A stretch of 64,000 nucleotides of DNA from Dyella caseinilytica (GTDB lineage Bacteria; Pseudomonadota; Gammaproteobacteria; Xanthomonadales; Rhodanobacteraceae). Both the position numbers and the translations under genes were made by a program. The stretch spans positions 3,968,001 to 4,032,000 of the forward strand of contig NZ_CP064030.1 in NCBI RefSeq assembly GCF_016865235.1, written 5' to 3'. The notes beneath the pieces are model-generated. The model saw nothing but the letters and a program-made list of their open reading frames with translations, had not been told where the DNA came from and made no database searches. The stretch's first letter is position 1, and each line of letters begins with the position of its first letter. This document shows positions 35,417-43,201 of the stretch, one piece after another.

Positions 35417-36447
35417 GCATGAAGCTTTTCAGCTATATCGCCGGCCTGCTCGGCCTTGCCGTCGCGATTGCGTTGGTGGCGCATCAAGGCTGGTCGGAAA
35501 TCGCCACCGCCATCGACCATGCCGGCTGGCCACTGTTGTGGCTGCTGCCGTTCCATGTGCTGCCACTGCTGCTCGACGTGATCGGCTGGCGCGTCCTGAT
35601 CGCGCCGCGTGATCCGCATCGGCGGGCCACACTGCCCTTCCTGTTCTGGGTCGCCTCGGTGCGCGAAGCCAGCAACCGCTTGCTACCGGTGGCAAATATC
35701 GGTGGCGAGATCATCGGCATTCGCCTGGTGAAATGGCGTGGCATCGGCGGCGCAGCGGCTGCGGCCAGCATCATCATGGAAGTGCTGCTGACATTGGTGA
35801 ACCAATATCTGTTCACCGCGCTGGGCATCATTTTATTGATCGAGCTGACCCGCAACATCAGCGCCTTCAGCACCGTGATTTCCGCGCTGGCCGCCAGCTT
35901 GCCGCTGCCGATCTTCCTGATCATCCTGCTGCGTCACGGCAAGGTGTTCTCGCGCCTGGAGACGTTTGCCGAAAAGCTGCTGGGTGGCCGATCCAAGCTC
36001 ACCGAGCTGATCGACGGCGCCAATCTGGATCTGGAGATCCGCGCGCAATATTCGCGTCCGCTGCGCCTGATCGTCGCCTGTGGCTGGCAGTTCCTCGGCT
36101 ACGTGGTGGGCAGCTTCGAAACCTGGTTGGCGCTGCATCTGCTCGGTTATCCGATCAGCATTTGGGACGCCATCGCCATCGAGGCAGTGACCCAGGCACT
36201 ACGCCATATCATTTTCGTAGTACCGGCCGGTATCGGCGTGCAGGAAGGCGGTTTGGTCATGTTTGGCAGCATCATCGGGCTGCCGCCTGAAGCCAGCATC
36301 GCGCTCTCCCTGGTCAAGCGCATGCGCGAGATCGGCTTCGGCGTACCTGCCCTGATTTCCTGGCAATGGGCCGAAGCTCGCCGGCTGTATGCGAACAATG
36401 CGATTCGCGCCGGTTCCGGCCAGTCGCCTACTTCAAGAGAGTCTTAA
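35413..36447 (+). CDS. hpnL: Hopanoid-associated membrane protein HpnL
   Basis: A 344-residue integral membrane protein of the UPF0104/LPG-synthase-TM superfamily with about eight helices. Conserved points include FWVASVREASNRLLPVANIGGEIIGIRLVKWRG and HIIFVVPAGIGVQEGGLVMFG. The function is unknown; members of the fold are proposed lipid transporters or flippases. It is coupled to hpnK by ATGA and ends 3 bases before the di-iron gene. Confidence 0.9.
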   Translation: MSMKLFSYIAGLLGLAVAIALVAHQGWSEIATAIDHAGWPLLWLLPFHVLPLLLDVIGWRVLIAPRDPHRRATLPFLFWVASVREASNRLLPVANIGGEIIGIRLVKWRGIGGAAAAASIIMEVLLTLVNQYLFTALGIILLIELTRNISAFSTVISALAASLPLPIFLIILLRHGKVFSRLETFAEKLLGGRSKLTELIDGANLDLEIRAQYSRPLRLIVACGWQFLGYVVGSFETWLALHLLGYPISIWDAIAIEAVTQALRHIIFVVPAGIGVQEGGLVMFGSIIGLPPEASIALSLVKRMREIGFGVPALISWQWAEARRLYANNAIRAGSGQSPTSRES

Positions 36448-36450
36448 GTC

Positions 36451-37458
36451 ATGACGCTTCAACACGAGGCCTTCGATACCGAATCCCTGGTGCCCGGTTA
36501 CCACGAGCCGGTGCTGCCGACCGGTGAGCCGGATGAAGCCACCATCGCTGCGTCCGAAGCACGCACGCGTCATTGGTCGCGCAAGGATCAGGGCAAGCGC
36601 ATCAAATATGGCTCCGACGAACACAAGCAGATGATGTGCCGGATGTTCGAGGAGACGTTCAATCCTTATCGTCCGTCGGTGTTGAAGTGGCCGACGCTGG
36701 ATGAAGCTGCTCTGCATCGCATCACCTCGCTGCCGATCTGGGACATCGCCGTGCAGACCGAAGGCAAGGCGCGCCTGCGCATGGCTGCCTATGCACGCAC
36801 GATCACCGATCCGGAGATGCGTAACGCCCTGGCGCAAAACGCCTGGGAAGAAAACCGCCACAAAGAAGTGCTGTCCAAGATGGTGCAGCACTACAACATT
36901 CCACTGGTGCCGGAGCCGGCTTACGAATACCCGAAAGATCCGGAATGGGCCTATTTGGTAACGGGCTATAGCGAATGCATCGACAGCTTCTTCGCCTTTG
37001 GACTATTCAAGGTAGCGCATGACTCGGGTCTGTTTCCGGCCGAGCTGATCGATACCTTCGAGCCAGTGATGCAGGAGGAATGCCGGCACATTCTGCTGTT
37101 CGCCAACTGGGTCGCCTGGCATCGCGCCAATCTCAACATCTTCCAGCGCATCGCGTTCGAGTGGAAGGTGTTCCGCGTGTGGTGCTTCCTCGGCATGGAG
37201 CGCATGGACCTGGCCAAGAGCCTGGACGCCGAAGGCAACGAGCACCAGCAGGACAACAACTTCACCGTCAACGGTGCACAGTCGGTGACGGAGCAGGATC
37301 TGAGCGTGGCCGAGCTGATGGCATGCTGCCTGCGCGAAAACGATCGCCGTTTCGCTGGCTACGATCAGCGCCTGCTGCGGCCAACCACCATGCCCTTCAT
37401 GGTGAAGTGCGCGCTGCCGGTGTTGAAGTTCTTTGAGCGGCGCAAGAAGGCCAAGTAA
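36451..37458 (+). CDS. Ferritin-like di-iron protein in the hopanoid operon
   Basis: A 335-residue soluble helical protein. Four ligand positions fit a carboxylate-bridged di-iron site: E104 (QTEGKAR), E134-x2-H137 (AWEENRHKEV), E175 (YSECIDSF) and E210-x2-H213 (QEECRHILL), the E...ExxH...E...ExxH order of ferritin-like oxidases and hydroxylases. It starts 3 bases after hpnL, so it is almost surely cotranscribed with hpnI-J-K-L. Residues 1-95 and 235-335 match nothing I recognise. No hopanoid function that I know of has been assigned to it; an oxygenase or an oxidative repair role is inferred. Confidence 0.82.
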   Translation: MTLQHEAFDTESLVPGYHEPVLPTGEPDEATIAASEARTRHWSRKDQGKRIKYGSDEHKQMMCRMFEETFNPYRPSVLKWPTLDEAALHRITSLPIWDIAVQTEGKARLRMAAYARTITDPEMRNALAQNAWEENRHKEVLSKMVQHYNIPLVPEPAYEYPKDPEWAYLVTGYSECIDSFFAFGLFKVAHDSGLFPAELIDTFEPVMQEECRHILLFANWVAWHRANLNIFQRIAFEWKVFRVWCFLGMERMDLAKSLDAEGNEHQQDNNFTVNGAQSVTEQDLSVAELMACCLRENDRRFAGYDQRLLRPTTMPFMVKCALPVLKFFERRKKAK

Positions 37459-37471
37459 GGCAACGCCGAAG

Positions 37472-37503
37472 GCCGTCATTCCCGCTTTCGCAGGGATGAC
37501 GGC
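37472..37503. repeat. Dispersed palindromic repeat, single copy 4
   Basis: GCCGTCATTCCC and GGGATGACGGC flank GCTTTCGCA. It sits between the convergent di-iron gene and hpnA, 13 bases after the first stop and 6 before the second, where it could act as a two-way mRNA 3'-end structure. Confidence 0.75.
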
Positions 37504-37509
37504 GCGAAG

Positions 37510-38493
37510 TTATAGACGCCGCTGCGCCTGAAACCACTTCACGGCATCTTCCAGCGCCACACGTGCAGGCCGCGCCGTGTAGCCCAGCTCGCGCTGCGCT
37601 TTCGCGCTGGTGAAAAACATGCGCTTCTTCGACATGCGCACTTCTTCCACCGTGGCGATCGGATTCATCCCGGTAAGACGCGCCCAGGCTTCCGACACGT
37701 AAGCAATCGGCATCACCACCCCGTGCGGCAAACGCACCTTGGGTGGTGAACGCCCCACGATGCCGGCGATTTCGGTGAGCACCTCACGCAGGCTCATGTC
37801 GAAGCCGCCAAGAATGTAACGCTCGCCGATCACGCCCCGCTCGAATGCGAGCCAGTGTCCATGCGCCACGTCATCCACGTGCACGATGTTCAGACCCGTA
37901 TCCACATACGCAGGCACCTTTCCCATCATCGCATCACGCACCACACGGCCGGTCGGCGTGGGCTTGATATCGTGTGGACCGATGGGCGTGGAAGGGTTCA
38001 CGATGACAATCGGCACACCCTCCGCCGCGAACTGCCGGGCCACTTCCTCAGCGAGGAACTTGGAGCGCTTGTAGTGGCCGATCATGTCATCGACCGACAC
38101 CGGGGTGCTCTCACTCCCTGGCGTGCCATCTTTGGGAATGCCCAGCGTAGCGACGCTGCTGGTGTAGATAATGCGAGGCACGCCAACCTTTCGTGCAGCT
38201 TCCAGGATCGAGCGTGTGCCCTCGACATTGGCGCGATACAATTCCGCCGGATCCGGCGCCCACAGGCGATAATCGGCGGCCACGTGGAACAGTGCGTCGC
38301 AGCCGTCACAAGCGGGCAACAGGGACGCGGCCTTGGTCAAATCCCCTTCGGCGACCTCCACATCGAGCCCCTGCAAATTGCGCCGGTCGGAGCCAGGACG
38401 AGCCAGCACACGCACCTTGTGGCCATTGCGCAACAGATGACGGGCCACGGCCGAACCCACGAAGCCGGTGGCACCGGTAACCAGCGCCCTCAC
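37510..38493 (-). CDS. hpnA: Hopanoid-associated NAD-dependent sugar epimerase HpnA
   Basis: A 327-residue extended short-chain dehydrogenase: Rossmann motif ALVTGATGFVGSAVA, VEVAEGDL, LFHVAADYRLW, the catalytic TSSVATLG and YKRSKFLAE (Tyr-x3-Lys), and VNPSTPIGPHDIKPTPTGR. The family is strongly linked to hopanoid clusters; its substrate is not established. It is convergent with the di-iron gene and divergent from the squalene synthase gene across 272 bases. Confidence 0.94.
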   Translation of the reverse strand: MRALVTGATGFVGSAVARHLLRNGHKVRVLARPGSDRRNLQGLDVEVAEGDLTKAASLLPACDGCDALFHVAADYRLWAPDPAELYRANVEGTRSILEAARKVGVPRIIYTSSVATLGIPKDGTPGSESTPVSVDDMIGHYKRSKFLAEEVARQFAAEGVPIVIVNPSTPIGPHDIKPTPTGRVVRDAMMGKVPAYVDTGLNIVHVDDVAHGHWLAFERGVIGERYILGGFDMSLREVLTEIAGIVGRSPPKVRLPHGVVMPIAYVSEAWARLTGMNPIATVEEVRMSKKRMFFTSAKAQRELGYTARPARVALEDAVKWFQAQRRL

Positions 38494-38765
38494 GGCTTAG
38501 CTACCGGGCGTGTGACAGACGACAAAGATAGGGAAATAACCGGCAACTTCAGGAAAGTTCGGAGTGTCATCATTCAATTATGGACGAAAACCGCCTGCTC
38601 ATTCAGCATATTGGCCATGCCCACCTCACCCAGCCAGCCCCCAGCCAGCCAGCGTGTGCAACCATCCTCGACGTCCATGGGGACCACGGGAACGTCAATC
38701 AGTGCCGGCATTCCGGATTCGTATCCGTATCGGTGTGTCATAATTGCACGGATTGAGGCGTGCCA

Positions 38766-39938
38766 ATGATCGAATTCAACAATGCCACCGCCACTGCTGG
38801 AAGCGACAAGGCCAACACCTATCAGGATGCCATCCTGCCGAAGGTGTCCCGGACTTTTGCGCTGACCATTCCGCAGCTCCCGCCGGAGCTGCGCCGCGCG
38901 GTGGCGAACGCTTACCTGCTTTGTCGCATCGCCGACACCATCGAGGATGAGCCGGCGCTGTCGGCCGAGCAGAAACGCTCCTTCGAGAACGCCTTCGTCG
39001 ACGCCGTGACCGGCGACGCCGATGCGCAAGAAGTCGCCGACGAAGTCGCGCCCCTGCTCTCGAACGAAACGCTCGAAGCCGAGCGCGACCTGATGCAGCA
39101 ACTGCCGCTGGTGCTGGAAGTCACACGCAGCCTGCAACCGGCGCAGCAGACATCGATCGTGAAGTGTCTGAAGATCATGTCGCACGGCATGCATGAGTTC
39201 CAGCGCAAGGCCGGCCTGCATGGCCTGCCCACGCTGCACGATCTGGACCGCTATTGCTATTGCGTCGCCGGCGTAGTCGGCGAAATGCTGACCGAGCTGT
39301 TCGTCGATTTCGAACCCGCGCTGACGCCGCATCGCAACACCATGCTGCGCCTGGCCGTGTCCTTCGGACAGGGTTTGCAGATGACGAATATCCTCAAAGA
39401 CCAATGGGAAGACCGCACCCGCGGTGCCTGCTGGCTGCCGCAGGACATGTTCGCGCGTCACGGCATCAAGCTGATCGACTTGAAGTCCGGCAAACAGAAC
39501 GCCGGCTATGCCGCCACCATGTCCGAGCTGGTTGGCATTGCGCATGCGCATCTGCGCCAGGCGTTGGATTACACCTTGCTGATTCCGGCGCGGCACGCTG
39601 GCGTCCGTCGCTTTTGCCTCTGGGCGATCGGCATGGCCCTGCTGACCCTGCGCAATCTCAAGAACAATCTCGATTTCTCTGCGGGCACGCAGATCAAGAT
39701 TTCGCGCAATGCCGTCGCGCGCACCATTCTGTTCACCCGGTTGTTCGGCAAGTCCAACCTCGCATTGCGCTGGCTGTTTGCGACCACCGCGCGTGGGTTG
39801 CCGTACACCCCGTTGACCGCCGAATGGAGCGAACCGTCCACGCCCGCACGCACATGGCCGAAACGATCGATCCCGCATATCGCCGATGCTGCCACATGGC
39901 GTGAAACAGCCGATGTGCAGGAAGTGCAACACCGATGA
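38766..39938 (+). CDS. Squalene synthase, eukaryote-like single-enzyme type
   Basis: Predicted farnesyl-diphosphate farnesyltransferase that couples two FPP and reduces the product to squalene. At 390 residues it is about 100 longer than HpnC or HpnD. It shows the first Asp-rich motif in ADTIEDEPAL, DLDRYCYCVAGVVGEMLTELF, and the second in QMTNILKDQWEDRTRGACWLPQDMF, closely patterned on eukaryotic squalene synthase (YCHYVAGLVG, NIIRDYLED). HpnC, HpnD and HpnE were not found in the window. ATG 38766 has GAGG seven bases upstream; a GTG at 38760 is possible. Its stop overlaps the cyclase start (ATGA). Confidence 0.9.
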   Translation: MIEFNNATATAGSDKANTYQDAILPKVSRTFALTIPQLPPELRRAVANAYLLCRIADTIEDEPALSAEQKRSFENAFVDAVTGDADAQEVADEVAPLLSNETLEAERDLMQQLPLVLEVTRSLQPAQQTSIVKCLKIMSHGMHEFQRKAGLHGLPTLHDLDRYCYCVAGVVGEMLTELFVDFEPALTPHRNTMLRLAVSFGQGLQMTNILKDQWEDRTRGACWLPQDMFARHGIKLIDLKSGKQNAGYAATMSELVGIAHAHLRQALDYTLLIPARHAGVRRFCLWAIGMALLTLRNLKNNLDFSAGTQIKISRNAVARTILFTRLFGKSNLALRWLFATTARGLPYTPLTAEWSEPSTPARTWPKRSIPHIADAATWRETADVQEVQHR

Positions 39939-41923
39939 GTTCATCGACCCGCTTCTCCACCAGGGCAACCGCCAACGACGCATTTCAGTCCGCTGAAACC
40001 AACGGTCTGGACCAAGCGATCGAACGCGGTCGCGCTGCCCTGCTGTCACGTCAGCATCAGGACGGTCATTGGTGCTTCGAGCTGGAGTCGGACTGCACCA
40101 TCACCGCCGAATACATCCTGATGATGCACTTCATGGATGACATCGACGATGTGCTGCAGGAGAAGATGGCGCGCTACCTGCGCGACACGCAGGTAAAGAA
40201 TACACACGGCGGCTGGTCACAGTACTACGAAGGCGACATCGACCTTTCGTGTACGGTCAAGGCGTATTTCGCACTCAAGGCTGCCGGTGACGATCCCGAA
40301 GCCGAGCACATGCGCATGGCGCGCAAGGCCATTCTTGCGCTCGGTGGCGCGGCCCACGCCAATGTGTTCACGCGCATTCTGCTGGCGCTGTTCGAACAGG
40401 TGCCGTGGCGCGCAACGCCATACGTGCCGGTCGAAATCATGCTGCTGCCGCGCTGGTTCCCGTTCCACATCGAGAAGATGTCGTACTGGGCGCGTACCAC
40501 GACGGTGCCGTTGACCATCCTGTGCTCGCTCAAGGCCAAGGCGGCCAATCCGCGCAAGATCAACGTCCGCGAATTGTTCGTGACGCCACCCGAACAGGAA
40601 CACAACTACTTCATTCGCGGTGGCCTGCTCAATCGCACCTTCCTGATGCTGGACAAGATCGGTCGCTTTATCGATCCGTTTATTCCGAAGAAGCTGCGCC
40701 AGCGCGCGATCGACAAGGCAGTTGCCTGGTTCCTTCCGCGCATGAATGGCGAAGACGGCATCGGTGCGATTTTCCCGCCGATGGTCAACTGCCTGGAAGT
40801 GATGAAGGCGCTGGGTTATCCCAAAGATCATCCGGTCCGCCAAACTTGCCTGCGCTCGATCCAGAAACTGGTGGTACATCGCGCTGACGGCTCGGCGTAT
40901 TGCCAGCCCTGTGTGTCGCCGATCTGGGATACCGTCTGGAGCGCATTGACCTTGATGCACACCAGCGAGGATGCCGGCACGCAGGACGCCATCGCCAAAG
41001 CCTCCGACTGGCTGACTTCCAAGCAAGAACTTGAAGTGAAGGGTGACTGGATCGCTCAGGCGCCGGATCTGGCCCCAGGTGGCTGGGCCTTCCAGTACAA
41101 CAATGCCTATTATCCCGATATCGATGACACAGCCGTGGTCGCGGCCCTGTTGCATATCCAGGATCGCCGCCGCGGTGAATCCGGGCGCCATCGCGTCAAC
41201 ATTAATCGTGCTGTCGACTGGATGATCGGCCTGCAGTCGAAGAACGGCGGTTTCGCCGCGTTCGACGCCAACAACACGCATTACCACCTCAACGCAATAC
41301 CGTTTGCCGATCATGGCGCACTGCTCGATCCGCCCACCGAGGACGTGTCCGGCCGCGTGGTCGCCTGCCTTGGCGTGCTCGCACGGCCACAGGATCAGGA
41401 AAGCCTGCGCCGCGCTGTCGATTATCTGCGTTCGACCCAGCTGGAAGATGGTAGCTGGTGGGGCCGCTGGGGCAGCAACTACATCTATGGCACGTGGAGC
41501 GTACTCGCTGGCCTTGCGCTGGCCGGGGAAGATCCGCGCCAGCCGTATATCCGCAAGGCGATCGAATGGCTGCGCTCGCGCCAGCACGCCGACGGCGGCT
41601 GGGGCGAAACCAACAACAGCTATATCGATGCAGCACTGCGTGGTACCAACCATGGCATAAGCACGCCGCAGACCACGGCGTGGGCGCTTCTCGCGCAGCT
41701 TGCCTTTGGCGACGTGCATTCGGATTCAGTCAAGCGCGGCATCGCCTTCCTGGTCGCGGATCAGCAAGCGAGCGGCGCGCTCGAAGGGCTGTGGTATCAC
41801 CCGTCGCACAACGCCCCCGGTTTCCCGCGCGTGTACTACCTCAAGTACCACGGCTATACCGCGTACTTCCCGTTGTGGGCGCTCAGCCGTTATCGACAAC
41901 TGCTGCAGTCGGCCGCCGCTTGA
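39935..41923 (+). CDS. shc: Squalene-hopene cyclase
   Basis: Cyclises squalene to hopene and hopanol, the committed step of hopanoid synthesis, at the membrane surface. The 662-residue length is normal. The protonating motif DIDD (DxDD) is at about residues 394-397 (PDIDDTAVV), and several QW repeats are visible (QHQDGHWCFELES, QLEDGSWWGRWGSNYIYGTW, QHADGGWGETNNSY). It is coupled to the squalene synthase gene upstream and overlaps or abuts hpnG downstream. Also called hpnF. Confidence 0.97.
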   Translation: MSSSTRFSTRATANDAFQSAETNGLDQAIERGRAALLSRQHQDGHWCFELESDCTITAEYILMMHFMDDIDDVLQEKMARYLRDTQVKNTHGGWSQYYEGDIDLSCTVKAYFALKAAGDDPEAEHMRMARKAILALGGAAHANVFTRILLALFEQVPWRATPYVPVEIMLLPRWFPFHIEKMSYWARTTTVPLTILCSLKAKAANPRKINVRELFVTPPEQEHNYFIRGGLLNRTFLMLDKIGRFIDPFIPKKLRQRAIDKAVAWFLPRMNGEDGIGAIFPPMVNCLEVMKALGYPKDHPVRQTCLRSIQKLVVHRADGSAYCQPCVSPIWDTVWSALTLMHTSEDAGTQDAIAKASDWLTSKQELEVKGDWIAQAPDLAPGGWAFQYNNAYYPDIDDTAVVAALLHIQDRRRGESGRHRVNINRAVDWMIGLQSKNGGFAAFDANNTHYHLNAIPFADHGALLDPPTEDVSGRVVACLGVLARPQDQESLRRAVDYLRSTQLEDGSWWGRWGSNYIYGTWSVLAGLALAGEDPRQPYIRKAIEWLRSRQHADGGWGETNNSYIDAALRGTNHGISTPQTTAWALLAQLAFGDVHSDSVKRGIAFLVADQQASGALEGLWYHPSHNAPGFPRVYYLKYHGYTAYFPLWALSRYRQLLQSAAA

Positions 41924-41931
41924 GCAAGCCC

Positions 41932-42657
41932 ATGGCTATCCGCTCAGTCGGCGTCGTCGTGGCGCTGGCGTCGGAAGCCAAGGCGCTGACACCGCGGAGC
42001 ACGCAACCCGATAGCATCACGCCACTCGCGGATGGCTCCGCGCTGTGCCTCAGCGGCATGGGACCGGCTGCCGCGCGCCGCGCCGCGCACGCCCTGGCCG
42101 ATGCCGGCGCTACTGCCCTGGCCGTATTTGGTGTCGCAGGCGCACTGGACGAATGCCTACGCAGCGGCTCGCTCTGTTGCCCCGAGCGCATCCTCGATGA
42201 AACCGACCATACCTACGCCGTGGACAGCGCATGGCATGCACGCCTGCATCAGCAGTTGGCGCTGACGCAGCGGCCGCTCTATACGAACGGCTCCTTGCTC
42301 AGCGTGCAGACGCCATTGCTGACCACGACCGACAAGACGGCCGCCTATGATCGTTTTGCTGCGTTGGCTGTCGACATGGAAAGTGCCGCGGTGGCCGAAG
42401 CCGCTTATGAGCGCAAGTTGCCCTTCGTGGTCCTGCGCGCCATCGTCGACGAAGCCGGCGATACCATCCCGGCCGCTTTGAACAACAGCATCGACGCCTG
42501 GGGACGCCCCCGCACGCTCCGACTGATCGCCGCGCTCTGTCGCGATCCCTCGGTACTGGCCGACCTGCCCCGACTATACTCACGCATGCAACGCGCTACC
42601 CAGGCTCTTCGAGCAGCCGCCGAAGCGACCGGTCCTGCGCTAGCGTGGCCACCTTAA
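41932..42657 (+). CDS. hpnG: Hopanoid-associated phosphorylase HpnG
   Basis: Purine-nucleoside-phosphorylase-like enzyme that removes adenine from adenosylhopane to give ribosylhopane. The 241-residue protein has VGVVVALASEAKAL, the phosphate/ribose region CLSGMGPAAARRAA, LAVFGVAGAL and AVDMESAAVAEAA, all fold hallmarks. ATG 41932 is taken as start; a TTG at 41920 overlapping the cyclase stop is an alternative. It ends the squalene synthase-cyclase-hpnG operon. Confidence 0.9.
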   Translation: MAIRSVGVVVALASEAKALTPRSTQPDSITPLADGSALCLSGMGPAAARRAAHALADAGATALAVFGVAGALDECLRSGSLCCPERILDETDHTYAVDSAWHARLHQQLALTQRPLYTNGSLLSVQTPLLTTTDKTAAYDRFAALAVDMESAAVAEAAYERKLPFVVLRAIVDEAGDTIPAALNNSIDAWGRPRTLRLIAALCRDPSVLADLPRLYSRMQRATQALRAAAEATGPALAWPP

Positions 42658-42675
42658 ATCACCTCTTTTTATCTC

Positions 42676-42689
42676 GCCGTGATCACGGC
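42676..42689. promoter_or_regulatory. 14-base perfect palindrome upstream of copC
   Basis: GCCGTGATCACGGC has no central spacer and lies 24 bases before the copC start codon. It could be an operator for a dimeric regulator. The role is inferred, and one copy only was noticed. Confidence 0.3.
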
Positions 42690-42713
42690 AATGCCCTACT
42701 GGAGAACAAGCTG

Positions 42714-43085
42714 ATGTCCCTGCGTCGTCATTTTGGAACGTTCCTGGTTGCCGCGGCTTGTACCGTGGCCAGCATGTCCGCCTCGGCTCATGCGATCCTC
42801 GTCGACAGCACGCCCAAGCCCAATGGCACGCTGGCCGCCGGCCATGCCGACATGGCGTTCAAATACAACAGCAAGATCGACCAGCATCGCTCGCGCATCA
42901 CCCTGGTCAAGGCTGATAACAGCGAAACCGTGCTGACCATCGCCACCAACAGCAGCAAGCCGAATGAACTGGATACCAGTGCTGACCTTGCACCGGGCAC
43001 GTACACCATCCGCTGGCAGGCGTTGGCGCTCGATGGCCACATCACCCGTGGTGATGTGCCGTTTACGGTGGTGGCCAAGCCGTAA
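42714..43085 (+). CDS. copC: Periplasmic copper-binding protein CopC
   Basis: A 123-residue protein with a signal peptide ending SASA before His-26 (HAILVDSTPKPNG), so the mature protein begins with the His of a Cu(II) brace. The C-terminal ALDGHITRGDVPFTV carries the second His position. The fold and length are those of CopC/YobA proteins. ATG 42714 has GGAG upstream. copD follows after two hairpins. The pair lies between hpnG and ispA. Confidence 0.92.
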   Translation: MSLRRHFGTFLVAAACTVASMSASAHAILVDSTPKPNGTLAAGHADMAFKYNSKIDQHRSRITLVKADNSETVLTIATNSSKPNELDTSADLAPGTYTIRWQALALDGHITRGDVPFTVVAKP

Positions 43086-43093
43086 CATCCATA

Positions 43094-43131
43094 GCACTGC
43101 AAGATTGCCGCTATCGCCCATCTTGCAGTGC
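43094..43131 (+). other. Long hairpin between copC and copD
   Basis: A 12-base perfect stem (43094-43105 with 43120-43131) and 14-base loop, 9 bases after the copC stop codon. No T-tract follows; it could damp readthrough into copD. Confidence 0.5.
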
Positions 43132-43132
43132 C

Positions 43133-43158
43133 GTCATGCTGGCCTTCGCCGGCATGAC
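43133..43158. repeat. Dispersed palindromic repeat, single variant copy
   Basis: GTCATGCTGGC-CTTC-GCCGGCATGAC (one unpaired T/G), a variant of the repeats near 8619 and 37472, directly behind the previous hairpin. Confidence 0.6.
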
Positions 43159-43201
43159 ACGCTAACGAACATCCAGTCTTTCTCTGCCTGAGCGATTCCC
43201 T

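Noticed and set aside
40217..41719. A 500-codon open frame on the minus strand
   Set aside because: Antisense to squalene-hopene cyclase, whose motifs are unambiguous.
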